Shown here one piece after another: positions 41,701 through 54,100 of a stretch of DNA of 64,000 bases. The first letter of the stretch is position 1. Every line of letters starts with the position of its first letter. This DNA comes from Fragum whitleyi. Its lineage: Eukaryota; Mollusca; Bivalvia; Cardiida; Cardiidae. The DNA lies in the NCBI GenBank assembly GCA_948146395.1, contig OX411559.1, forward strand, positions 41,640,739-41,704,738, in the 5' to 3' direction. The notes under the pieces are model-generated. The model had not been told where the DNA came from and made no database searches. It saw only the letters and a program-made list of their open reading frames with translations. The position numbers and the translations under genes were made by a program.

Positions 41701-44700
41701 TTTGACATTTGTGATTTATTTCACAACTTTTGGTAAATTTATACGTGCGAATGACTGGAAATCAAAGTCATTCCCATGGAAACTGTCTATCCGATTTTAA
41801 ATTACATTAGTGAAAGTCCGGTCTTGAAAATTATGAAATTTTAGAATATGAAGGAGATAAGCCCTCCACAGCATTCGGAACATCACTCGGGTATTTCCGT
41901 GAACTGAAACAGACCTCGGATGTATGTAAGGCGGATGGGTATGTAACAAAATCGTACATTTTGTTAGGCAGAAACAGTGTAAGAAAAACTAGCGAACCGG
42001 CGCTATCTTTAGATTGATATTTTTTACAGGAAATAACGACTGAAAAATCTTAATTTTTGAGAATGACGAATCATTCTCAAAAATTAAGATTTTTCAGCCG
42101 TTATTTAAGAATCTAAATTTACTTATATAAGGATAGGATGGTTTCACGTCGGTGACTTCAAACGAGTAGCGTTGGTGACGTCGAATGTTTTCACTCAAAG
42201 TTTCGAGGGCTAACGCCATTTTAACTGACGTCATCGAGTTTTTCCAAGAGTTTCCCGTAATTTTTAAACAAGAGGACCAAGATGGTCCTAGATCGCTCAC
42301 CTGAGTCTCCTTGACCGCTGGCACATCAAATTAATTAGATAGGCAGATGTCAAAAAGAAGATAATTGCCCAAGATCAATACCATGGAATGTTTTCAGCGA
42401 AGAGCAAGACAGATATGCCTTTTTGCTCTTTGATTCTATGTAAAAAGGGATGCACCCGTGTGGACTCTAAATGTGGCCCCAGGGTCTTGATATGAACAAA
42501 CTTGAAAGAGGTCCATGAGATGATGCTACATACTAAATATGAAAGCTGTCTGCCTTCTGGTTTCAGAGAAAAAGATTTTTGAAGGTTTTCCTATTTTCAC
42601 CCATCGTGCTCAGATGAGCTGAAAGGGATGCGCCCGGGTGGAGCCCAAATATGACCTAAGGGTCTTGATATGAACAAACTTGGTAGGGGCCCATGAGATG
42701 ATGCTACATACCACAAATGAAAGCAGTGTGCTCTTTGGTTTCGATTAAAGAAGATTTTAAAAGATTTTCGCTCTTTGAATCTATGTAAAAAGGGTTGCGC
42801 TTTTACCCTTTGTGCTCATAAGAGATAAAGGGATGCACCTGTGCAAAGCCCAAATATGACCCAAGGGTTTTGATATGAACAAACTTGGTAGAGGCCCACT
42901 AGGTGATGCCACACACCAAATATTAAAGCTGTCTGCCATCTGGTTACAGAGAAGAAGATTTTTAAAGATTTTCGTTCTTTGATTCCATGTAAAAAGGGTT
43001 GGGCCCGGGCAAAGCCCAAATATGACCCCAGGGTCTTGATATGAACAAACTCGGTAGAGGTCCACTAGATGATGCTACATACCAAATATGAAAGCTGTCT
43101 GCCTTCTGGTTTCAGAGAAGAAGATTTTTAAAGATTTTCATATTTTCACCCTTTTTGTTAAGGGTAAAGGGAAAGTTAAGGGTGGATTTCATTTATTTGA
43201 ACAACTATGGTAGAGCTTGACCCAAGGAACATCTCTGCCAAGTTTCATCAAGATTGGCCCACTGGTTTAGGAGGAGAAGATGTTTAAAAAAATTGTGGAC
43301 GACGGACGACGGACGACGCACGACTGACGACGGACGACGGACATTTTACGATCCCAATAGCTCACCTTGAGCACTTCGTGCTCAGGTGAGCTAAAAATAG
43401 TCCGTCTATGTACATCCGAGGTTGATCGTGAGATTGGCCGAGTGGTGTTCCGAATGCCCTCCACAGTACCCTTATCAGACTTGTCATGTAAAAACTGCTA
43501 CAGTATTTTTTTTCATTCAGCTTCACTATTTTTGTATATAGGTGACAACCTTACTTGTAAATCTACAGCCAAACTGTGTGCCTCAGCCAGCAACCTTTTC
43601 TGTTCTTCTCTCTCCTTTTCCCACGTTATTTCCATTTTATATTGGACATCCTTGCTCTTTGACTGAACTTGTATGAAAACAGCTAATTGTTCTTCAAGCT
43701 GCAAAAATAAAAGAAACGACATATCCACTTAATCCTTACCAGGCTGAATTGAAATTGTGTATCCAATAAGGTACACATTTTTGAGAAATTAAATTAGCCA
43801 GACACAAGGTTTTCAAACAATAATCAAGTCGAGAGCTGGCTGTTCAGGCTAAGATCGGGGCCCGAGGTTATAAAACTTTTTTCGTTCTCAACTGAAAATT
43901 TTCTCAAATTAAGAATTCAAATAATTGTATGTACATAAAAGATAATATTAATTATCTATTTTAAATAACAACTTATTTATATTATATTTTATGTACATAC
44001 AGTTATTTCAGAATTACAACAGAATTATGCCTTTAATCTCATGTTGAAATTTGAGAAAAGTTTGTGTTGATCATGAGAAAAGTTTTATAACCTCGGGCCC
44101 AGAATTCATAACTATTTAGGATGATCTTAGTCCAAACTGTCTAAAACTGGTTCGGTTATATCTTAGCCCTTGTCATGCTGAACCCGGAATATTTCTGTCT
44201 TGGCAGGAGCCAAAGACAAACATCAGCCTGCACATGATGTGCAGTCTGATCTTTGCCTGTACCACATGTTTTTCATTTTTTGAACCAGTAAGGCTTGAAA
44301 ATTTAATGTTCGAAATGAATACAGACTCACATTTAGTGCATCCAATGCTTTTAGCACCTTGATTTTGTTGCTTTTTTCCAAGATTTTGATTCAGCATGAC
44401 AAGGGTTAAACAGCAGCATACATGTTCAAATCCAACTATTCAGCAATGTCTTCAGTCAAACAATTTGTTCAAAACAAAATTCGTCCTGAACATTTTTCTA
44501 CCTCTTATATGAGGACATACTTGTTTACATGAAATCATAGATGCACATCTTGCCTTTTTTGTACAAATAATATATATGTCCTCAAAGAAGTAACTTGACT
44601 ATCGATGATTGAAGAGTGATCTACATGTAATGGATTTAAGGCAAAACGTCATAAGGCTATTTACATATAGAGTTGGTTGAACCCGGTCTACATTGCGGGA

Positions 44701-47700
44701 AAAATTAGTGACAGCGACATTAGAGACTACGACTCATTGAAAGAGGAATGTCCAAGAGAAAATTCTAGACAAGATTTATATGAAAAAATCTTGGTAATTA
44801 AAAAATGATAATAATGATAAAATGATAAAAATGAATAAATGAAAATATGAAAAATAATTATATACGAGAAATAAATGGAGAAATAACCAAAACGTTTACT
44901 TCACTAAAGAAAGTTAATATTTCACTCGAAATTAGCGTTGAACGTATTTTGGCTAATTTTCGCCGCCTAATATTTTCACAAATTATAACGATCTCCGCGG
45001 TTCACCGTCATCGGGCGTGATCAGCAATCCACCGGTTATGAGCACAAACCAAACCTGATTAATTTTACTGGTCAGAGAGACCCTCTCCATATCCCAGTCA
45101 CGTCGTCCTGTCGTCATTTTGTTGACCAGATCAGACCGCGTTTTGTCCAAACCACTTAGTTATCAAAAATTACCTGGTTAATTTTACTGGTTAGGGAGAC
45201 TCTCTCCATATCCCAGTCACGTCGTTCTGTCGTCATTTTGTTGACCAGATCGGACAGCTTTGTGTCAAAACCACTTAGTTATCAAAATTCATCTGGTTAA
45301 TTTTACTGGTTAGGGAGACCCTCTCAAAATATCCCAATCACGTCCTTCTGTCGTCATTTTGTTGACCAGATCAGACCGCGTTTTGTCCAAACCACTTAGT
45401 TATCAAAATTCATCTGGTTAATTTTACTGGTTAGGGAGACCCTCTCAAAATATCCCAATCACGTCCTTCTGTCGTCATTTTATTGACCATTTCGGACCGC
45501 TTTGTGTCAAAACCACTTAGTTATCAAAAGTTACCTGGTTAATTTTACTGGTTAGGGACACTCTCTCAATATCCCAATCACGCCGTCCTGTCGTCATCTT
45601 GTTGGCTAGATCAGACCGGTTTTCGTCCCAACCTCTTAGTTATCCAAAATTTACCTGGTCAATTTTACTGATCAGAGACACCCTCTCCATAGCCAAATCA
45701 CGTCGTTCTGTCGTCATTTTGTTGACTTGATCAGACCGCTTTTTGCCCAGGCCACTTAAATATAAAAATTTACCTGGTTAATTTTACTCATCAGAGAGGC
45801 TCTCTCAATATCCCAGTCACGTCGTTCTGTCGTCATTTTGTTGACCAGATCGGACCGCTTTTTGTCCAAACCACTTAGTTATCAAAATTTACCTGGTTAA
45901 TTTTACTCGTTAGAGAGACTCTCTCCATATCCCAATCTCGTCGTTCTGTCGTCATTTTGTTGACTAGATCGGACCGCTTTTTTCCCAGCCAATTAGTTAT
46001 CAATTATTTACCTGGTTAATTTTACTCGTAAGGGAGACTCTCTCCATATCCCAATCTCGTCGTTCTGTCGTCATTTTGTTGACCAGATCGGACCGCTTTT
46101 TTCCCAGCCCCTTATTTATCAAAAATTTACCTGGTTAATTTTACTGATCAGAGACACCCTCTCCATAGCCCAATCACGCCGTTCTGTCGTCGTGTTGTTG
46201 ACCAGATCGGACCGCTTTTTGTCCCAACCTCTTAGATATCAATAATTTACCTGGTTAATTTTACTGGTTAGGGAGACCCTCTCCATATCCCAGTCACGTC
46301 GTTCTGTCGTCATTTTGTTGACTAGATCAGACCGCTCCATTTCTTGTTCTACAAGCTGTCTCTTTAGTGCATCAATCTGAGCTCGGAGATTACACGCTAT
46401 CTCCTTACCTTCCTCAATCTAGAATAATAATAATATTGTGATTAATTTGACACAATCATTGAACATTATGAAACAGATAGTTAGAATTATCATATTTTGG
46501 ACAAAAATGTACATGTATCAAGTTGATACATGTACATTTTTGTCCAAAATATGTAATATCAGCTAAACGTAAATGTCCTCATGTACAGCATACTTTCAAC
46601 CTGTTTAAAGATCTTTGTTAAAAAAAACTGGCAGTGTTATGATAATGGCCGGGTTAGAGCCATTGAAATGAGTCCAAACTTTCTTGGCTTGGCAAGAACT
46701 GAGGTGGAAAACGTAAATTTTTACCCAAAGGATGTTCTTACAATTAAATGTGTTCACATATTTCAACCCTTCTTCTGTTATTAATGATGTATTCTTTTGT
46801 ATACATAACCTTGGCAAACAGTAAAAAGATAGATTCGGCATGAAAGACGTACAGTACAGTCTGATTTTACCCTACACAGCAAGCTTTCTAGAAAAGAATT
46901 GTTGTAAAAACTTGAGCCGCACTCTTTGTCATGCATAAAATAACATTTTAAACAAAATTTGAATTCGTAAGGATATGGGTTTAAATATTTAGTCATGTGT
47001 AAATTAAGGTACTGGCCTTTGTGATATGTGACTCTAGTACATTTCGTTCATCTCGCCATCGCGTCAAATCATGAGTGTACGTTTCCTTGATATTCGCCAT
47101 CCCTTTTTGGATCCCCACAATAATTTCCTGGTCTAAATTCTTCTCCTTTTGGAGCCTTTCCACCACCGTCAACAGTTGTAAATGTTCCTTCTGTAGACGG
47201 TCCAGCTGCGTCTCGTACCTCACTTTCATGGCGAGGTATTCTGCACGTAGGATCTTCTCGTGGTGATGCAGTTGGTAGTTGATTTCATCCTGTTAGAATG
47301 CAATGAAAAATAAAAATGCAAATTGGCGGCTTCATGTCCATCAGAGAGAATCGGTGGATTTTCGACTGGTAGGTTTGACATATCATAAATCTTGCTCGAA
47401 CAACAACTTCATCTATTATAGAAGGGAAAATAAAATCTAAAAAGTTCTATGTGAACGGGTTAAACAGAAATTAACATCACAGTTATACTTACTTAAAAGA
47501 ATATGTAACTTTCTCACAATCGACATGAAACAAATGTTTTATGATTCTTACATTCTTTCGTATTTTGACTATGAATGTATTCTTTGGAGCCATTGAAGAT
47601 CCCTTTCTATTCAAAGAGTTAATAAGATTAAAAAAAAGAGCTGCACTTATTATTCTCTGCCAGCCAAAACGGTCTAATTCTCAGAAAAAATTCTTTTCTT

Positions 47701-48097
47701 TGAAATGGTTAACGTTTGAAAACGGACGTAAATATTTCACGATTCTAATGGTTTACAAAACCATCCTTGGGTTAGCCCCCTCCTATATGTCGAAATTTGT
47801 AACACTTAGACGTAACCAATTTTATGAATTACGATCAGAATACTGCAACCAAATATCTCATAAATGTGCTCCTAAAACAGATTTTTTAAAGAAATCATTC
47901 TCATGTACAGGTATGGAATTTTGGCATTCTATTCCTCATAACCTAAGAATGATTGAAAATGGATCTTGTTTTAAACAACTATTTAATGGAAAATAACGGG
48001 AATTAACCAGAACGGTTCCTTTTATTCATTAATGTGTATGTCTTATAAATAATTGATATCCTTATCATTTCTGAAGGTTGTTATAATCACCATCATT

Positions 48098-48146
<49 letters not shown>

Positions 48147-51100
48147 CTCCAAATCATAATACATTATCATCATATTCATGTTTACTACCATAATTTTAAA
48201 TCATTACATATATCATTTCAAATGCATAAGTATATATGATGATCATTACCTCATATTGTTATAGAAGGCCTCATTGTAAATAAGATCTTCATTGTATTGT
48301 TTGTATGATGACAGCTTAATAATCTACCTTCTTTAAATAAAGATTTTATCATTATTATTATCATAAAAATGTTTTAATTTCACCTAATGTTAAAAGAATC
48401 CAATATAAGAAATTACAATAATACTGTACGCACCTGTCCTCGCAGTTGGTTCAGCTCATCCGTCATTTTATCGTTGTTAGTCATTTCATGTGCCAACATT
48501 CTTATCTTCGATGTCAACTCTTCGGCTAATTTAAACTTTTCTGTTTTCAATATCCGTATCTGATTATCATAATCCATCCTCGTTAATCGAAGTTCGTGTG
48601 CAAGTTTTTCTTTCGTATCAATGATACTGTGCACTTCATTCCGCAGAGTCTGTAATGCAATCGATTCCTTTTTATTCGATGTTTCGACAAACATTCTTAA
48701 TTTTTCATTCGCTTTAGATAACTCCATACTTAGAGTTGACCTGTCTCGATCCCACATTAACATCGCTTCACTTAATGCTTGTTTCGCTTTATCTAACTCA
48801 GTTTGTAACGTTAATTTATCCTGATGTAAATCAGTAATGTTCCCCATTAAACTTTCTAAATCAGACTGAAGTCTTTCGTTCTCTGTTTCTACCTCAGACT
48901 TCTCTCCTTTCAAAGTTTCTTCAATTTTCTCTTTCATTTCAGCAATTAATGTTTCACTTTCTTTACGTTTCTTCGTAGACTCTTGCACTTCTTCTTCAAG
49001 ATAATGAAGTTCTTCCGTTTTCTCTTCAATGTTCACTGTGAGCTGCTTCAAGGCGTCATCCTTCGCCTTAATCTGTTCTTCACGTTTTGTCAGCGTTTCT
49101 GTTAGTTCTTTTATTGATTGTTCGCGTTGTGATATTTGATCAAATAAAGCTTGTAGATCTTCCTCACGTTGTTTGATGATGTCTTCTTGTTCAGTGATGA
49201 GTTCTTCCTTTCTGGCTATTTGTGCTGAAATAAGTTAGAGAGAAAGTGCGTGGTGTTTCTTTCCTGCTAGATATTTTAGACTATATCCAGCCTTGTTCTT
49301 ATTCGATAATTAAGGTACAAGAAAAGAGACTAATGATGCGTGTCCTAGAGTTAAAACACTAAATCTAAATGTAATTTATCAATATACAATTCAACTCAAT
49401 TTGATATCAAGAATAGTTTTTTATAGTTTGGTAATATGTACAATTATTATAAGACAAGACAATAAAGAAAGAGAAAAGCGAAAATTTCACCTTAAGAAAT
49501 CAACGGCTAATATTTTATCAAAAAGTTATTTTCAAATCAAACAACAGCGTCTGACAGGAACGATAAAGTAATTCACAGGCAATTTATCTGTTATGTCCCG
49601 GCAGAGTTCAAATTAGACCGAGTGATACAGGTTTCAAAATCATAAAAAGTACATAATTCGTCAATTAAATCATATGCTTGGATTAGAAATAACAGATTAA
49701 GGTAAAGGAACCGTAACTGTTCCGCAACATTTCGAAACATATCCACTTTTACAATGTTGACCGAGATGTTTCTAATGAAAACCATTGGGAAACCTCGGTT
49801 AACACTGTTAAAGTTCATTACTTCCGAAACCTCGTCGAACTATAACGGGTCCACTATCTTAAGACTTTTTTCAGTTAATCTTATCTTGAGCCTTGATCCT
49901 TATAAAGTACTATATAGTTTGATATTCTATGCTTTCTGCTTTGTCGCAGGTGATGGGTCGAGGCTAGATATTCGCGAACTACGATAGATAGATAAAGGAT
50001 AATCGTTTGTTTCAGTGTAAGATCGATTTGTATTTCATTGAGTGAACAACGAGTGAAAATATAGCTTTTGTTGTATACGAAATGAAATATTAATCGATCT
50101 TACACTGAAACAAACGATTATTCTTTTTCTTTAAGACAAAAATGAGACGAAATGTGAAATTTCTACTACAAGCGAGTCATTTTGCACGTGATTGCAATGC
50201 AACGTTTATTGTGACGTCTCTTATTTCGCCCCGCATAGATGATGTCAGATAGGGTGAAATGCACAAAAGTTGGGTATCAAATTTTGATAATTTCACTGCT
50301 TTTAGGCTAAGATTATCAAGTGATAATTTACCGTTATTTTTCGATAAACCACCAAAAAGCATTAAAGAATGTGAGATATTTAATCAACGTACCGGCCTTT
50401 TCCTTTAAAGCATTGTCCCTCTCCTTCAAGAATATATCCTTCATTCTGTCTTCCTCCCTCTGTTTGTTTAACAAATCTTCCAGTTTCTTACAATCTTGTA
50501 ATTTCTGTCGGAGACGTTGTTCTAGCGTTTGTTTCTCCTTCTCCGACACCGCTGATTTCGAGACCCAGATTTCGTTTATCTATAAATCAACAAAGAGCAG
50601 CACGGTTAAAAACATCATGAAATTTACACTCACCTCGATCAAAACCATTCTAAAATTTTTCACTCAGCGCTCCATTATCCATTCAAAACACTCACTCAAA
50701 TCACCCAAAAACGCTTCGAAATCGTTGAAAACAATTCGAAATCGATCATACGGACCATCAATTCATTGAAATAGATCCAACTTTCCCACAATATTTTGCC
50801 TGATGAGGATTTCTAAACGTCTGGTACGTGAAGGCACAAAAATTGGAGAACGGAAAATTTTAAATAGTGGTAATGCATTATCGCTATAATCGTCCAATTT
50901 TGGTGAAATTAGATATAATATACTTCAGATAAACTTGTGATAAGCGACCACTGAAGGGACTTCCAAAAAGCGGTCGTTTATGGAAATGGTCGCTTAATAC
51001 GAAATACCATGATAAATGTGACAGTTTAATTTGATAACATCTATAGATTGTCGGCAAAAGTCGAAGTGAATCCTATGATGTTCGAACCCATTAGAAGCGT

Positions 51101-54100
51101 CTTATAGAGACGATTCTAATGGGTTCCAACTACATTAGATTTAACTATAACCAATTTTTCGTTAAGAATGTCCTCCTTTTCAGAAAATTCGCTTACGGTG
51201 AGGGGACTTTTTATGGTGGTTGCTTAATGAAATTGGCTGCTTAATAGACGTGGTCGCTCGAGCAATATCGACTGTATCTCCCTTTAATTTTATTCAAACT
51301 CGCCCCACACTTTGAATCAATATCACTCCAGTATCATTGAGAAAATTATTCACAATGTCAATTTCACGATGTTCTTGACTGTATAGAAAATCTTTGGGGA
51401 AATAATGAGAATTTCATAAACAGGTAAGTTAGCTATTTTAATAGTTACAACATTGTCTTACGTATGTATTTTAATATTGTAACTAAATTGTGTCATTTAA
51501 ATTGGAATTGCATTTTGTTATCCTTATATTGTACTACTCTATTGTTGTATGTACTTTCTTACCGAAATAAATCTATCTATCTATCTATCTTAATGTCTGC
51601 TTTAAAAATACTCTAATCTACGTAGTTCATCATTAATTATTTGTCTCTCACCAATGGGTTGATAATCGTAGACCTATGTGAGATAGTAGCTGGAGGCTAG
51701 GAAAGGATGTGGTGGTTGTACTGGTGAGAGAAATACCAGGAAACCATTGTTAGGTGCTCCAGCCGCCGCGATATAACTTAAATGATGTTGAAAGCGGCGT
51801 AAAACTCCATTCAACCATTCATCATTAAATTGGATAATCGCTGACTATTGGACGAATCAAATTATTTGTTGAACCGAGGGCAAAATTTTGCCCTGCGGTT
51901 AGGACTAAAAGTTTAATGCATTTTAATTTATAACTGAGTTTGTAAAAAAAAGAACTTAACTTTTTTGTATTATTAATAATATGCCCCCTTCATAAAAGAA
52001 GGGGTATATTCCTTTGCACTTGTCCATCGGTCCGTCCGTCGGTCCGACGGTCAACCCAAATATCAAAAAGTATGCAAGCTAGAATCATGAAACTTCACAG
52101 GTGGATAGAACTCATTGAGTAGAAGAACAGAACACAAGAACCAAACTCCTACTCATCATATTTTGTGAGTATTACCCTTTGTTGATTGACAAAGAATAGG
52201 CCATTGACCTGCTTTTATGGGAGAGCATAAATGATTTACAGTCAATCTTGCTCGATCGACCACGTCTATTAAGCGACCGTTTCCATTAAGCAACCGGTAT
52301 CAAAATCCCAATCTTTAAATCAAAATATCTGAAAAAATAGATATCATTTGTATAGAATTAAAATACTCCTAAGTTGTTAAAACTCACCAGGACCATCTCA
52401 ATGGGACGATTCTAATGAGTTTTTAACAACTCAGGATTATTGAGAACTTCGCAATAATATACATATTCAATCAATTGAATTTGTAAACGAAACGTACATT
52501 AAGCGACCACTTTATTGAACGACCACTTTTTGGTGGTCCAGTTCGTGGTCGCTTATTGCAATTTTTACCGTACAAACATCTCTTGTTTTCTTAAAATTGA
52601 ATTGTTTGTATCCTAAAAATATTTTACCTCCTCAACTTTCCCTTCAAGCTCCTCAGCTTTCTCTTTAAAGCGAATAAGTTCATCACACAACTGGTCCTTG
52701 ACTGACTGAAGTTCCGAACAGGTTTTACAGAACTGGTCTCGAATCTGCGGAAAATGATGGAACTGTTGGTTATCGAATGATAAAGACGCTACATGTTCAA
52801 GCTCCATTCGGAACACCACTCGGCCAATCTGACGATCAACCTCGGATGTACATAGACGGACTATTTTTAAAGATGTCGGGAAACTCTTGGAAAAACTCGA
52901 TGACGTTAGTTGAAATATCGTTAGCCCTCGAAACTTTGAGTGAAAACACTCGACGTCGTCATCGCTACTAGTTTAAGTCGCTGACGCGAAACCATCGTAT
53001 CCTAATATAAATAGCTTTAGATTCTTAAATAACGGCCGAAAAATCTCAATTTTTTGAGAATGATTCGTCATTCTCAAAAATGAAGATTTTTCAGCCGTCA
53101 TTTACTGTAAAAGTTATCAATCTACAGTGCTAATTTTTCTTACTCTGTTTCCGCCTAACAAAATGCACGATTTTGTTACATACCCACCCCCCTTAAATAC
53201 ATCCGAGGTCTGTTGCAGTTTACGGAAATGGCCGAGTGATTTTCCGAATGTAGTCCGTCTATGTACATTCGAGGTCTGTTGCAGTTTACGGAAATGGCCG
53301 AGTGATGTTCCGAATGTAGTCCGTCTATATACATCCGAGGTCTGTTGCAGTTTACGGAAATGGCCGAGTGATGTTCCGAATGTAGTCCGTATATACATCC
53401 GAGGTCTGTTGCAGTTTACGGAAATGACCATGTGATGTTCCGAATGACATCCGAGGTCTGTTGTAGTTTACGGAAACGACCGAGTGATGTTCCGAATGGT
53501 TCAAGCTCGAAACTTTTCAGACACGATTCCACGCCTTGCAAGTGAACTCGTGTGCAAAACGTAGAGACGATAATCGTTTGTTTCAGTGAAAGATCGATTT
53601 ATATCTCTTTGAGGGAACAACAAAGGTTATATTTTCACGGGTGCCAGAGCCACGAGTGAAAATATAGCTTTTGTTGTTCACGAAATGAAATATTAATCGA
53701 TCTTACTCGAAAAACGAACGATTATTCTATTTCTTTGGTGCAAAAATGTGACAAAATGTGAAATTTCTAGGACATATTTTCGTAAAGCGCGTCATTTTGC
53801 ACGTGATTGCTATGCAACGTTAACTGTGGCGTCACTTATTTCGACCCGCATAGATGACGTCAGATAGGGTGAAATGCACACAAGCAGGGTATAAAATTTT
53901 GGTAATATCACTGCTTTTGCGATGACATTATCATGTGATAATTTACCGTTATTTCTCGATAAACCACCGAAAGGCATTAAAGAAAGTGCAATCTTTAAAC
54001 ATTAGCAATCGTCTTTACAGAGCAGTTCTTGATTGGAATAAGAATTTTAAAAAGATAAACGAAGATCCGAGCAGGGTTAGCCCAGTCAGTTAGTTAACAT

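Larger units (their letters stand above)
47475..48365 (+). mobile_element. 5'-truncated non-LTR retrotransposon (LINE) 3' end
   Basis: Contains the C-terminal end of a LINE reverse transcriptase: a YDSYILSYFDYECILWSH segment, a frame change near 47590, then the 151-codon frame with IRLKKRAALIIL, LKWLTFENGRKYFTILMVYK and MEFWHSIPHNLR (stop near 47996). The 3' UTR carries a (TCA)n tract and ends AATAAAGATTTTATC then ATTATT repeats. It is opposite in strand to the host gene. Confidence 0.8.

Noticed and set aside
45054..46250. Ten extra mutually exclusive exons
   Set aside because: Units lack a good acceptor in a phase compatible with exons 10 and 11, and some carry a 2-nt insertion. Kept as an exon-derived repeat.
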